From Actinacidiphila acididurans (GTDB lineage: Bacteria > Actinomycetota > Actinomycetes > Streptomycetales > Streptomycetaceae), in the NCBI RefSeq assembly GCF_016918855.1, contig NZ_JADKYB010000010.1, positions 248,001-312,000 on the forward strand: 64,000 bases of DNA, read 5' to 3'. Within the stretch, counting starts at the first letter, position 1. Every line of letters begins with the position of its first letter. Both the position numbers and the translations under genes were made by a program. The notes beneath the pieces were generated by a model. That model did not search any database. It had not been told where the DNA came from and saw only the letters and a list, made by a program, of their open reading frames with translations. This document shows, piece by piece, positions 1 to 9,589 of this stretch.

Positions 1-215
1 AAGACTTGGTCGTCTTGAAAGATCAGCCCGTGGCCGTTCTCGTATCCGGGCACTCACCCCGACGCCCCGGGCCAACGCCCGGATCAGGTGGGAACCCGTA
101 CGCCACTTCCCTGGACGCAACCGACCGGTGGCCCGGCCGTCGCGTCGGGGAAGCGCCACGTCGCGGGCAGGATGCCGTCGCCAGGTAGGTCAGGTCGTCG
201 GAGGGGTGTGGAAGA

Positions 216-1007
216 GTGGCGGCCGTGACCATTCTTGAGCTCTATCGTGAGCGCGCGCGCAGCCGGGGTTTACCCGACGAGGTCGTCGGCCGGGCCCTGC
301 GGCTGGCCCGGCCGCGGATCGAGCTGCGCTCCCCCGACGATTCGATGCGGAGCGAGAGTGATCCGGTCATGGGGCGCTACGGCGGCTCGCCCTGGCTCCC
401 ACCGGATGTCGCGTGGGACGGCTACCCGCACTTCGTCGCATCGGTCGACTGCGCGGCCCTGCCGCCGGACGCGCTGGACATTCCGCTCCCCAAGGACGGC
501 CGGCTGCTGTTCTTCGCCAGCAAGGAGTACTGGGCGGGCGGCTCGATGCCAGGCGATGAGGACCGCCGCGGCCGTGTCGTCCATGTCCCCGCCGGGGTGG
601 AGACGGCCGAGCGGACTCCTGCCGAGAAGCACGCCGAGTATCTCTGCGAGCCCTTCCCGCTCTACGGCCGCGTCGAGGCACACGTGCCGAACAGCGAAGA
701 CGACGTCGTGCTGTCGAGCCCCGAAAACGAGCGGCTCTACGACGAGTACGATCTCAGTGACTTCGACGGCCTCGGCGGCGTAGGTGAGCTCACCCTCGGC
801 GGCTATTCATGCCCGGTGCACGAAGACCCGTGCGGGTACCGCTGGCCTGAGGACGACGGTGAAGCACGTGTGCTGCTGGCCCAGGCGGAATACCCTAATC
901 CGGAAGATCCCGACATGGTGCTGGTCGTGTATTGGATGATCCGCCGTAAGGATCTTGCCGACAAGGAATTCGGCGACATCAAACTGGTGACGCAAGCCTG
1001 GCACTGA
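216..1007 (+). CDS. DUF1963 (YwqG-like) family protein
   Basis: A 263-residue soluble protein of unknown biochemical role. The segment GSPWLPPDVAW followed by DCAALP, DGRLLFF and VLLAQAEYPNP fits the DUF1963/YwqG family, small proteins without an assigned reaction. There is no signal peptide or membrane segment, and the C-terminal half is acidic. I chose the GTG at 216, with a GGAGG about 11 bases upstream; a GTG at 225 is possible. Codon 19 is TTA (270-272), the rare leucine codon read by bldA tRNA in Streptomyces, so translation may be developmentally dependent. It stands alone, with its 3' end facing the XRE gene on the other strand. The family assignment is from motif recall, not an alignment. 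Confidence 0.75.
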   Translation: MAAVTILELYRERARSRGLPDEVVGRALRLARPRIELRSPDDSMRSESDPVMGRYGGSPWLPPDVAWDGYPHFVASVDCAALPPDALDIPLPKDGRLLFFASKEYWAGGSMPGDEDRRGRVVHVPAGVETAERTPAEKHAEYLCEPFPLYGRVEAHVPNSEDDVVLSSPENERLYDEYDLSDFDGLGGVGELTLGGYSCPVHEDPCGYRWPEDDGEARVLLAQAEYPNPEDPDMVLVVYWMIRRKDLADKEFGDIKLVTQAWH

Positions 1008-1128
1008 AGACCGGCCGATGGGAAAAGTTGTGGACCGGGGCGACGACGCGGCCCTCGCTGACGGACCTTGAGGCTTGCCAGCCGTACAGCACGTGATCGT
1101 GCCCGCCGCGGTCTCGGCGACCAGCCGT

Positions 1129-2046
1129 TCAGAGCTGCCTGTCGGGCTGCCCTGGGGTTGCCTGCGCGGGCCGCGGCGCGTGCTGGGGCGCGCTCATGTC
1201 CAGGAGCGTGACGGCGTCGTGCTCGGGGGTGCCGGGGGTGGTGACGTAGACGCCCAGCCGGTGGCCGGGGGTGCCCTCGAGCCGCATGCCCTGAAAGGGG
1301 AGGGTGATGTCGCCGACCTGGGGGTGGTGGAAGGTCTTGGGCTTGCGGGTGTGGGGGCTGCGGGTGACCTGGTAGCGGTCCCACAGTTTCGCGAAGTCCG
1401 GGCTCTTGAGGAGGAGTTCGCCGACGAGGTTGGCCAGGTCCGGGGCGTCGGGGTCGGTTCCGGCCAGGGCGCGCAGGCGGGCGACGCAGCCTGCGAGCTG
1501 GGTGTCCCAGTCCGCGTAGAGGTCGCGGGCTGCGGGGTGGAGGAAGAGGAAGCGGGCGAGGTTGCGCTGCTTGGCGGGCCAGTCCTCGATGCCGGCGTAC
1601 AGGGCGAGCGCGCCGGGGTTGTGGGCGAGGAGGTCCAGGGTGCGGCTGGTGACGTAGGCCGGGTTGGGGCGCAGGCTTTCCAGCAGCAGCTTGGCCTGGG
1701 GGTTCACGGTGCGGCTGGGGGCAGGTGGCGGTTCGGGGGCGTGCCGGGCGGCGCGGATCACCAGGTCCTGGAGGTGTTCCAGCTCGTCGGTGTCGAGTTT
1801 CAGGGCGCGGCCCAGGGCGTCGACCACGGACAGGCTGGGGCGGGTCTCCTTGCCGCGTTCCAGCCGGGTGTAGTAGTCGATGCTCACTCCGGCCAGCGCG
1901 GCGACCTCCTCGCGGCGCAGCCCGGGGGTTCGGCGCACCCCGGCGCTGGGGGTGAAGCCGGCCTCGGCCGGGGTCACCTGGGTGCGCCGGGCGCGCAGAA
2001 ACCGGCCCAGCTCCGTGCCGCTGTCGTTGTGCCGCTGTTCCGCCAT
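1129..2046 (-). CDS. XRE-family regulator, MmyB-type (HTH plus ligand-sensing domain)
   Basis: A 305-residue DNA-binding regulator. The N-terminal third carries an XRE helix-turn-helix with the signature LRREEVAALAGVSIDYYTRLE. The rest (about residues 105-285) is an MmyB-like PAS-type domain with PAYVTSRTLDLLAHN and the ARFLFLHPAARDLYADW stretch, thought in this family to bind fatty-acid-like ligands. I chose the ATG at 2046 because the DUF-like family start (MAEQ then HTH) is there; an upstream start at 2181 would add 45 low-complexity residues. It is divergent from the carboxymuconolactone-decarboxylase gene at 2228 and very probably controls it and itself; a perfect inverted repeat lies 11 bp upstream of the start. 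Two paralogues lie at 5826 and 6721. Confidence 0.9.
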   Translation of the reverse strand: MAEQRHNDSGTELGRFLRARRTQVTPAEAGFTPSAGVRRTPGLRREEVAALAGVSIDYYTRLERGKETRPSLSVVDALGRALKLDTDELEHLQDLVIRAARHAPEPPPAPSRTVNPQAKLLLESLRPNPAYVTSRTLDLLAHNPGALALYAGIEDWPAKQRNLARFLFLHPAARDLYADWDTQLAGCVARLRALAGTDPDAPDLANLVGELLLKSPDFAKLWDRYQVTRSPHTRKPKTFHHPQVGDITLPFQGMRLEGTPGHRLGVYVTTPGTPEHDAVTLLDMSAPQHAPRPAQATPGQPDRQL

Positions 2047-2056
2047 GCCTTCCAGT

Positions 2057-2072
2057 GTGACCCGCAGGTCAC
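2057..2072. promoter_or_regulatory. Inverted repeat GTGACC-N4-GGTCAC, candidate XRE operator
   Basis: A perfect 6-bp inverted repeat with a 4-base spacer, 11 bp upstream of the XRE start codon in the divergent intergenic region (2047-2227). Its location suits autoregulation by the XRE protein. That role is inferred from position only. Confidence 0.4.
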
Positions 2073-2227
2073 CGGGGTGCTTCGGCCGAGGGACGCCCTG
2101 CCACACCCCCTTTGGGGCTCCCGGGAAAGGCCCGCCCTGCCAGACGGCCGACGGATCGGGAACGGTGGAGAACGCGGACATCCGCGCTCCCGCAGACGAT
2201 CACCTCCCGGAACGAGAGCAGGCACCC

Positions 2228-2548
2228 ATGCCGGACCAGCAACAGAGCCGAGCCCAGCAGATCCTCGGTGACACCGCACCTGAGCTGGTCCGGTTGACCG
2301 ACGACGTGCTCTTCGGCCAGGTGTGGGCCGATCAGGGGCTGTCGCGGCGGGACCGCAGTCTGGTCACCGTCGCGGCGCTGGTCACGCCCTACCGTCCCGA
2401 ACAGCTGGACTCGCATCTGCGGCTGGCCCTGGCCAACGGCCTGAGCCAGGAGGAGCTGGTGGCGGCGCTCACGCATCTGGCGTTCTACGCCGGATGGCCC
2501 AGCGCGATGTCCGCGATGACCCGCCTGAAGGCGATCACCGAGGAGTAG
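2228..2548 (+). CDS. Carboxymuconolactone decarboxylase family protein
   Basis: A 106-residue protein matching the small all-helical gamma-carboxymuconolactone decarboxylase/AhpD-like fold: RDRSLVTVAAL, then a helix with HLRLALANGLSQEEL, then THLAFYAGWPSAM. There is no CxxC pair, so it resembles the decarboxylase-type branch rather than the peroxidase branch. Members often sit beside aldo/keto reductases and alcohol dehydrogenases, as here, but their substrate is usually unknown. The ATG at 2228 is preceded by an AGAGCAGG purine tract. It is the first gene of a likely operon with the alcohol dehydrogenase (2612) and two aldo/keto reductases, divergent from its XRE regulator. A paralogue with the same neighbourhood lies at 7832. 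Confidence 0.88.
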   Translation: MPDQQQSRAQQILGDTAPELVRLTDDVLFGQVWADQGLSRRDRSLVTVAALVTPYRPEQLDSHLRLALANGLSQEELVAALTHLAFYAGWPSAMSAMTRLKAITEE

Positions 2549-2611
2549 GGCGGCACGGCCCACGCCTCCACCTTCGCCCCCAGGACTTCGTTCAGCAGAA
2601 AGGGCACCACC

Positions 2612-3646
2612 GTGCGCGCAACCCGTCTCCACCAGGCCGGTGACGTCCGTGTCGAGGACGTCGCGGACCCGAAGATCCAGCAGCCGACCGACGCCGTCGT
2701 GCGCATCGTCATGGGCTGCATCTGCGGCAGCGACCTGTGGCCCTACAAGTCGCAGCCGCTCACCGACAGCCCCCGCCAGATGGGCCACGAGTTCCTCGGC
2801 GTCGTCGAGGAGACCGGCCCCCAGGTCAGCGGCGTCAAGCCCGGCGATCTGGTCGTCGCCCCCTTCACCTACGCGGACGGAACGTGCGAGTACTGCCGCA
2901 GCGGCCTGCACACCTCCTGCCCGCACGGCGGCCAGTGGGGCGTGAACGGCGTCGACGGCGGACAGGGCCAGGCCACCCGCGTCCCCTATGCCGACGGCAC
3001 CCTCGTCCCGCTGCCCGTCGGCGAGGACTCCGACCTGCTGCCCGACCTGCTCACCCTGTCCGACGTGCTGTGCACCGGCTACCACGCCGCCCGCACCGCC
3101 GGCGTCCGGGCCGGCGAGACCGTCGCCGTCGTCGGCGACGGCGCGGTGGGTCTGTCCGCGGTGATCTCCGCGAAGCTTCTCGGTGCCGAGCGGATCATCC
3201 TCATGGGCCGGCACGCCGCGCGCACCGGCCTCGGACGCGATTTCGGCGCCACCGACGTCGTCGCCGCCCGCGGCGAGGAGGGCGTGGCCCAGGTCCGCGA
3301 GCTGACGTCGGGTCGCGGCGCGGAGCGGGTCCTGGAGTGCGTGGGCCTGGAGGACGCGCTTGTTCAGGCCGCCGGCGTGGCCCGTGACGGTGGCGTGATC
3401 AGCCGCGTCGGCGCCCCGCAGTACCCGGCCGTGCCCTTCGGGTTTCCGGAGTTCGTGCGCAATCTGACCCTCACCGGCGGGGTGGCTCCCGCCCGCGCCT
3501 ACATCGAGGAACTCATGCCGCACATCCTCAACGGCGAGATCCGCCCGGGCCGGGTCTTCGACCGCACCGTCCCGCTGGAGCAGGTCGCCGAGGGCTACCG
3601 GCTCATGAACGACCGCGACGCGCTGAAGGTCATCGTCCGCCCATGA
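2612..3646 (+). CDS. Zinc-dependent alcohol dehydrogenase (MDR family)
   Basis: A 344-residue medium-chain NAD(P)-dependent dehydrogenase, of normal length for the family. The catalytic zinc site is visible as GCICGSD (C38) and GHE (H59, E60). The structural-zinc loop reads DGTCEYCRSGLHTSC, which has only three cysteines (C92, C95, C103) with Asp where the first is usual. The Rossmann fold has GDGAVGLSAV. Expected reaction: reversible oxidation of an alcohol to an aldehyde or ketone in the cytoplasm. The start is a GTG with AGAAAGGGC upstream. It lies 63 bp after the decarboxylase-like gene and 107 bp before an aldo/keto reductase, so the three redox enzymes probably act together, perhaps in detoxifying reactive carbonyls; the substrate cannot be read from sequence. 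Confidence 0.9.
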   Translation: MRATRLHQAGDVRVEDVADPKIQQPTDAVVRIVMGCICGSDLWPYKSQPLTDSPRQMGHEFLGVVEETGPQVSGVKPGDLVVAPFTYADGTCEYCRSGLHTSCPHGGQWGVNGVDGGQGQATRVPYADGTLVPLPVGEDSDLLPDLLTLSDVLCTGYHAARTAGVRAGETVAVVGDGAVGLSAVISAKLLGAERIILMGRHAARTGLGRDFGATDVVAARGEEGVAQVRELTSGRGAERVLECVGLEDALVQAAGVARDGGVISRVGAPQYPAVPFGFPEFVRNLTLTGGVAPARAYIEELMPHILNGEIRPGRVFDRTVPLEQVAEGYRLMNDRDALKVIVRP

Positions 3647-3753
3647 CCGCTACGCGGCCCGTCCCCGGGCAGCCGACCCGCGAACAACCGCGCGGGGCGC
3701 CGCCACCAGCCGCACGCGCACAGCAAGACCCACAGTGAACGGATGGAATCCTG

Positions 3754-4731
<978 letters not shown>

Positions 4732-4793
4732 CCGGTCCTCCTCACAAACGCCCTCACATCGCCTTCCCACCCCGCAACGTCCCGGGAGAACCC

Positions 4794-5675
4794 GTGCAGC
4801 ACGTCACTTTGAACAACGGCGTCCAGATGCCGATCCTCGGCTTCGGCGTCTTCCAGATCCCCGCCGACAAGACCGAGCAGGCCGTCTCCGACGCCCTCGC
4901 GGCCGGCTACCGCCTGGTGGACACCGCCGCCGCCTACGGCAACGAGGAAGCAGTCGGCCGCGCCATCAAGGCCAGCGGCATCCCCCGCCAGGACCTGTTC
5001 GTCACCACCAAGCTGTGGGTCCAGGACGCCCCCGCGCAGGACAACACCCGCCGGGCGCTGGAGACCTCGCTGGCCAAGCTGGGCCTGGACCACGTCGACC
5101 TGTACCTGATGCACCAGCCCTTCGGCGACGTCTACGGCCAGTGGCGCGCCATGGAAGCCGCCAACCGCGAGGGCCTGGCCAAGGCCATCGGCGTCGCCAA
5201 CTTCTACCCCGACCGGCTCCTCGACCTTGTCCTCAACAACGAGATCGCCCCGGCGGTCGACCAGATCGAAACCCACCCGTTCTTCCAGCGCACTGCCGAC
5301 CACGACCTCATGCGCGAGCACGGAATCCAGCACCAGTCCTGGGGCGGCTTCGCCGAGGGCAAGAACGACCTGTTCACCCACCCCGTCCTTACCGAGATCG
5401 GCAAGGCTCACGGCAAGTCCGCGGCCCAGGTCGTGCTGCGCTGGCTGATCCAGCGCGAGATCGTCACCATCCCCAAGTCCGTCAGCCCTCAGCGCATGGC
5501 CCAGAACATCGATGTCTTCGACTTCCAGCTCACCGACGGTCAGATGCAGCAGATCGCCGGCCTCGACACCGGCACCATGCTGTTCTTCGACCACCACGAC
5601 CCCGAGATGGTCGACTGGCTCACAAGCGCCGCCTCGACGGCTGAGGCCGACGACACCCCACGCGCCCTTCAGTGA
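4794..5675 (+). CDS. Aldo/keto reductase (2,5-diketo-gluconate reductase-like)
   Basis: A 293-residue reductase of the AKR5-like group, only distantly similar to its upstream neighbour. The tetrad D43, Y48, K73, H107 is present (VDTAAAYGNEEAVG, TTKLW, LYLMHQPFGDVYG), and IPKSVSPQRMAQN is the usual NADPH-binding loop. The GTG start at 4794 has GGGAGA seven bases upstream. It is the last gene of the run starting at 2228 and is followed by a strong hairpin. The role is reduction of a small aldehyde or ketone; the exact substrate cannot be told. Confidence 0.92.
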   Translation: MQHVTLNNGVQMPILGFGVFQIPADKTEQAVSDALAAGYRLVDTAAAYGNEEAVGRAIKASGIPRQDLFVTTKLWVQDAPAQDNTRRALETSLAKLGLDHVDLYLMHQPFGDVYGQWRAMEAANREGLAKAIGVANFYPDRLLDLVLNNEIAPAVDQIETHPFFQRTADHDLMREHGIQHQSWGGFAEGKNDLFTHPVLTEIGKAHGKSAAQVVLRWLIQREIVTIPKSVSPQRMAQNIDVFDFQLTDGQMQQIAGLDTGTMLFFDHHDPEMVDWLTSAASTAEADDTPRALQ

Positions 5676-5686
5676 CTGAGCACCGC

Positions 5687-5710
5687 GGGCGCCCTCTGCA
5701 AGGGGCGCCC
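5687..5710 (+). terminator. Hairpin after the aldo/keto reductase operon
   Basis: GGGCGCCC (5687-5694) is repeated as GGGCGCCC (5703-5710); this octamer is its own reverse complement, so the copies can pair over an 8-base loop. It starts 11 bases after the stop at 5675 and probably ends the operon. There is no U-run, as is common in high-GC actinomycetes. Confidence 0.5.
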
Positions 5711-5765
5711 ACGGTCGGCCACGCCGTTCACCAGAAAGGCACCCCATGCCCGAGCGGCTGTGCAG

Positions 5766-5813
5766 GGCACCCGCGATCAGCCGCCGGACCCGGCTGCGCG
5801 GCGGCCGGGTGCC
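5766..5813. promoter_or_regulatory. Nested inverted repeat just upstream of the plus-strand XRE gene
   Basis: GGCACCCG (5766-5773) pairs with CGGGTGCC (5806-5813), and inside it GCCGCC pairs with GGCGGC. The structure ends 12 bp before the GTG start at 5826. It could be a leader hairpin or an operator; the sequence does not decide. Confidence 0.3.
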
Positions 5814-5825
5814 TAGGCTGGGGGC

Positions 5826-6695
5826 GTGGACAGGCAGAGGGAGATCAGGGACTTTCTGGTGTCGCGGCGGGGCCGGGTGTCGCCGCGACAGGCTGGTCTG
5901 CCGGCGCTGGGTGCGCATCGCCGGGTGCCCGGGTTGCGGCGGGAGGAGGTCGCTCTGCTGGCCGGGGTGAGCGTGGACTATTACGTGCGCCTGGAGCGGG
6001 GTCATCTTGGTGGTGCTTCTGACTCGGTCTTGAACGCGGTGGCTGACGCCCTGCAACTCGATACGGCGGAGCGGTCCCATCTTTTCGACCTGGCCAGATC
6101 CGCATCCGGGCGCGGCTGGGAGGCATCGGGGGATCCAGTACCCGAGGGAGTGCAGCGGGTTCTGGACGTGATGGGTGTCGTGCCCGCGTTCGTGTGGAAC
6201 AGAAGACTGGATCTGGTCGCGGCCAACTATCTCGGTTATGCCCTGTACGCGCCGATGTTCGCGGAGCGGTCGGCGGGGCCGGTGAACATCGCGCGGTTCA
6301 AGTTCCTCGATCCGGAAGCGCGGTCCTTCTTCTACGACTGGGAGCACTCGATCCGCAACACGGTCGCGTTGCTGCGGACGGGCGCCGGGATGATGCCCGA
6401 GGACCCGGGCATGAAGGACTTGATCGCGGAGCTGTCGGCAGCCAGCGAGCCGTTCAGACGGTGCTGGCGGGACCACGAGGTGCGGTTGCACTGGGACGGT
6501 GTGAAGGAGTACGAGCACCCCGTAGTGGGTCGGCTGAGTCTGCCGTTTCAGACGTTGACGGTGCCGGGGCGGCCGGACCTGATGATGTCGGTGCTGACGC
6601 CGGAACCGGGGAGCGAGTCGGCGCAGCGGGTGCGTCTGTTGTCGGACTGGGCTGATTCCCGTCCCGCGTTGGAGGTAGCGGCCGGCAGGCTGTGA
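5826..6695 (+). CDS. XRE-family regulator, MmyB-type
   Basis: A 289-residue regulator paralogous to the XRE proteins at 1129 and 6721. The HTH (about residues 10-65) contains RREEVALLAGVSVDYYVRLE. The MmyB-like sensor domain (about 100-270) includes PAFVWNRRLDLVAANYLGYA and ARFKFLDPEARSFFYDW. The GTG at 5826 is chosen because it gives the usual family N-terminus. The gene stands between two redox loci and is convergent with the XRE gene at 6721, only 25 bp apart, so its target is not obvious from position; it may be autoregulated or act on either locus. Confidence 0.9.
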   Translation: MDRQREIRDFLVSRRGRVSPRQAGLPALGAHRRVPGLRREEVALLAGVSVDYYVRLERGHLGGASDSVLNAVADALQLDTAERSHLFDLARSASGRGWEASGDPVPEGVQRVLDVMGVVPAFVWNRRLDLVAANYLGYALYAPMFAERSAGPVNIARFKFLDPEARSFFYDWEHSIRNTVALLRTGAGMMPEDPGMKDLIAELSAASEPFRRCWRDHEVRLHWDGVKEYEHPVVGRLSLPFQTLTVPGRPDLMMSVLTPEPGSESAQRVRLLSDWADSRPALEVAAGRL

Positions 6696-6720
6696 CCCGC
6701 GGGTTGAGATGCGGCCGGCT

Positions 6721-7596
6721 CTACGGGCGGGCGGGGTCCTGGTCCTGGCTGGTCGCGACGAGCGAGGCGAGCAGGCACAGGGCGTCGTGGTCGGGGGTGC
6801 CCGGTGCGGCGCTGTAGGCGGTCAGGGTCAGGCCGGGGTGGGCCGGCAGTTCCATGGCGTCGAAGTCGAGGGTGATCTCTCCGATGTCGGGGTGACCGAA
6901 GGGTTTGCGTCCGGTGTGGTGCAGCCGGACGTTGTGCTTGGCCCAGGCGGCTCGGAATTCGTCGCTGCGGGTGACCAGCTCGCCGACCAGTCCGGTCAGC
7001 TCGGTGTCCGAGGGGGCGCGCCCTGCTTCGGTGCGCAGCAGGGAGACGGTGGTGTTGACCGCGGCGTTCCAGTCGGGAAAGAAACCGCGGCTTGTGGGGT
7101 CGAGGAACTGGAAACGGGCGATGTTCACCGGCTCGGGAAGCGCACTGGCGAACAGTGGCGCGTAGAGGGCACGCCCGAGCGGGTTGGTGGCGAGGATGTC
7201 CAGGCGCCCGTTGCGGATGAAGGCCGGGGACCCGGTCATGGAGTCCAGGACGCGTTGGAGGCTGGCAGGGACGGCGCCCTTGGCAGCGCGGGCGGTGCGG
7301 CGCGGGGGTCGTCGGCGCTGGGCGGCAGCCAGGTCGTGCAGGTGGGCGCGTTCGGCGTCGTCGAGCTGGAGGGCGCCGCAGACGGCGTCCAGGACTTCTT
7401 CGGAGGCGCCGGCGAGCTGTCCCCGCTCCAGGCGGGCGTAGTAGTCGATGCTGACGCCGGCCAGGAGGGCGACTTCTTCGCGGCGCAGGCCCGGCACGCG
7501 CCTGGTTGTCCCGTAGGCGGGCAGTCCGGCCTGTCGGGGGCTGATCTTCGCGCGCCGGGTGGCCAGGAACTCGCGGATCTCGTGGGCGGTGTCCAT
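6721..7596 (-). CDS. XRE-family regulator, MmyB-type
   Basis: A 291-residue regulator with an N-terminal HTH (RREEVALLAGVSIDYYARLE) and an MmyB-like sensor domain (PAFIRNGRLDILATNPLG, ARFQFLDPTSRGFFPDW). It starts at the ATG at 7596 and is divergent from the decarboxylase-like gene at 7832, the same arrangement as 2046/2228. It is therefore the probable regulator of the second redox locus (7832-9513). The 235-bp divergent region holds no perfect palindrome like that at 2057, but CCTGT occurs twice 11 bp apart near 7635. Confidence 0.9.
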   Translation of the reverse strand: MDTAHEIREFLATRRAKISPRQAGLPAYGTTRRVPGLRREEVALLAGVSIDYYARLERGQLAGASEEVLDAVCGALQLDDAERAHLHDLAAAQRRRPPRRTARAAKGAVPASLQRVLDSMTGSPAFIRNGRLDILATNPLGRALYAPLFASALPEPVNIARFQFLDPTSRGFFPDWNAAVNTTVSLLRTEAGRAPSDTELTGLVGELVTRSDEFRAAWAKHNVRLHHTGRKPFGHPDIGEITLDFDAMELPAHPGLTLTAYSAAPGTPDHDALCLLASLVATSQDQDPARP

Positions 7597-7831
7597 ATCG
7601 CCAGGCTAGGCGGGGTGGCGCACAGGTGGGGGGTCCTGTCAGTACCTGTAACAGCAGTGCCTTCCCCGGGGCTGTGAGCTGCGGTTTTCTCGATGGTGGC
7701 AGCCGATGCGGCCCGCATGCCGTCGGGAGGCGGTTACCCCGAGATGCCGCCGGGCCGGCGGTGGCGGACCGTGGGTTTCAGACCGCGTCCATGCCTGTCC
7801 GTGTGTTCGATCTGTTGCAGGGAGTCGTCCG

Positions 7832-8152
7832 ATGGCGAAACTGTCCGCGCCCCAGGAATTGGCAGGCATCGCGCCGAAGCTGGTCGAGGTCAGCAACGAG
7901 GTGCTGTTCGCGGACGTGTGGGAGCGCCCCGAGCTGTCGCCACGCGACCGCAGCCTGATCACCGTCAGTGTTCTGGCCGCTTTGTACCGAACCGAGCAGC
8001 TGCCCTTCCATCTGGGCAGGGCGCTGGAGAACGGGCTGAGCGTTGAGGAGCTGTCGGAGGCCATCACGCACCTGGCCTTCTACGCCGGATGGCCCAACGC
8101 CATGACCGCGATCACCCAGCTGAAGAAGATCGCCGACGAGCGCTCCGCCTGA
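7832..8152 (+). CDS. Carboxymuconolactone decarboxylase family protein
   Basis: A 106-residue protein, the same length as the paralogue at 2228 and clearly similar: RDRSLITVSVLAALYRTEQL, then THLAFYAGWPNAM. No CxxC is present, so a peroxidase activity is not indicated. The ATG at 7832 is preceded by CAGGGAGTCG. It opens a plus-strand run with the cupin (8225) and the aldo/keto reductase (8656), under the probable control of the divergent XRE gene. Its reaction is unknown; the repeated pairing with reductases suggests a shared role in handling a reactive organic compound. Confidence 0.88.
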   Translation: MAKLSAPQELAGIAPKLVEVSNEVLFADVWERPELSPRDRSLITVSVLAALYRTEQLPFHLGRALENGLSVEELSEAITHLAFYAGWPNAMTAITQLKKIADERSA

Positions 8153-8224
8153 CCACTGGCGCGAGCACGGCAACGACACCCCGCACGGCCGGTGGGGCGG
8201 GCTGAATCAACAGGAAAGAACGAT

Positions 8225-8659
8225 ATGGCTGGCAACGGATTTGATCAGATCTTCCCCCTCGGGGAGAAGAACGACGCTTTCGCGCAGTACTTCGTCGGCC
8301 AGAGCTACCTGGCTCCGCTCGCCTCGGGGAGCGTTCCCGTCAGCAATGTCTCCTTCGAGCCGGGCTGCCGCAACAACTGGCACATCCACCACGGCACCGC
8401 CGGGGGCGGGGATCAGATTCTGCTGTGCACGGCGGGCAGCGGCTGGTTCCAGGCCGAGGGTGAGGATCCCGTCAGCATGGAACCGGGAACGGTGGTCCGC
8501 GTCCCGGCGGGCACGAAGCACTGGCACGGCGCGAAGGCCGACTCGTGGTTCTCTCACATCGCCTTCATCACCCCGGGCGAGGACGTCGGCAACGAATGGC
8601 TTGAACAGGTCACCGACGAGGCGTACGGCGAGCTGCCGAAGAACGGAGCGAACGCATGA
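8225..8659 (+). CDS. Cupin-domain protein
   Basis: A 144-residue single-domain cupin. Motif 1 is NWHIHHG (H53, H55, H56, with Q64 further on) and motif 2 contains VPAGTKHWHG (H99, H101), so a metal site looks intact. The tail EDVGNEWLEQVTDEAY is typical of the cupin type found with carboxymuconolactone decarboxylases in actinomycetes. The ATG at 8225 has CAGGAAAG upstream. Its stop overlaps the start of the aldo/keto reductase by ATGA, showing translational coupling. Likely role: a metal-dependent enzyme or binding protein in the same pathway; no substrate can be named. Confidence 0.88.
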   Translation: MAGNGFDQIFPLGEKNDAFAQYFVGQSYLAPLASGSVPVSNVSFEPGCRNNWHIHHGTAGGGDQILLCTAGSGWFQAEGEDPVSMEPGTVVRVPAGTKHWHGAKADSWFSHIAFITPGEDVGNEWLEQVTDEAYGELPKNGANA

Positions 8660-9513
8660 CCGTCCTGGACGAGACCTACACGCTGTCCAATGGCGTCGAG
8701 ATCCCCAAGCTGGGGCTCGGCACCTGGTTCATCGACGACGACCAGGCGGCCGACGCGGTCCGCACAGCCGTGGAGATCGGCTACCGCAACATCGACACCG
8801 CGCAGGCGTACGGCAACGAGCGCGGCGTCGGCGAGGGCGTGCGCACCTCGAGAGTGCCCCGCGACGAGCTGTTCGTCTCGACCAAGCTCGCTGCGGAGAT
8901 CAAGGACTACGACCAGGCGCTGGCCGCGATCGACGGTTCTCTTGAGAAGCTGGGCCTGGACCGCATCGACCTGATGCTGATCCACAGCCCGCAGCCGTGG
9001 GACGACTTCCGCGGCGGCGGCTACGACCAGGGCAATCGCGAGGCATGGCGGGCCCTGGAGGACGCCCACCAGGCCCGCAGGATCCGATCCATCGGCGTCT
9101 CCAACTTCCAGCAGCACGACCTCGAGAACATCCTGCAGGGCGCGACCGTCGTCCCGCACGTGAACCAGCTGCTCGTGCATGCCGGCAACACCCCCTTCGA
9201 GCTGCTGGCTTATTGCGAGAGCAGGCAGATCCTCGTCGAGGCTTACTCGCCCATCGCCCACGGCGCGATCTTGCGAGACGCCGAGGTCCAGGCGGTGGCA
9301 GAGAAGTACGGCGTGTCCGTCCCCCAGCTGTGCATCCGCTACACCCTGCAGCTGGGCACCGTGTCGCTGCCCAAGACGGCGAACCCCGAACACATGAGGT
9401 CCAACACCGAGGTCGACTTCGAGATCTCCAGCGATGACATGGACGTCCTGCGGGGCCTGCGCGACGTGGACTACGGCGAGCACAGCGTCTTCCCTGTCTA
9501 CAGCGGCAAGTGA
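8656..9513 (+). CDS. Aldo/keto reductase
   Basis: A 285-residue NADPH-dependent reductase. The tetrad D47, Y52, K77, H110 is complete (IDTAQAYGNERGVG, VSTKLAAE, LMLIHSPQPW), and LPKTANPEHMRSN forms the cofactor loop. It is coupled to the cupin through an ATGA overlap and is the last intact gene of the second redox locus; only gene fragments follow downstream. It resembles the enzyme at 4794 more than the one at 3754. The substrate is unknown. Confidence 0.92.
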   Translation: MTVLDETYTLSNGVEIPKLGLGTWFIDDDQAADAVRTAVEIGYRNIDTAQAYGNERGVGEGVRTSRVPRDELFVSTKLAAEIKDYDQALAAIDGSLEKLGLDRIDLMLIHSPQPWDDFRGGGYDQGNREAWRALEDAHQARRIRSIGVSNFQQHDLENILQGATVVPHVNQLLVHAGNTPFELLAYCESRQILVEAYSPIAHGAILRDAEVQAVAEKYGVSVPQLCIRYTLQLGTVSLPKTANPEHMRSNTEVDFEISSDDMDVLRGLRDVDYGEHSVFPVYSGK

Positions 9514-9589
9514 CGCCAGACGAGCCCCCCGTGACGGCCTGACGCCATGAGCGGCAGCTCGAACCGGTACCTCGACGGCCCTGCACCGG

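Noticed and set aside
1075..2271. Plus-strand frame opposite the first XRE gene
   Set aside because: It is a shadow of the minus-strand XRE gene, whose HTH and MmyB domains are unmistakable; the plus-strand product is low-complexity Gly/Val/Ala.
2069..3523. Minus-strand 484-codon frame across the decarboxylase-like and dehydrogenase genes
   Set aside because: It is antisense to two well-supported genes and has no recognisable motif.
6709..7677. Plus-strand frame opposite the XRE gene at 6721
   Set aside because: Same reason: a shadow of a clear XRE gene.
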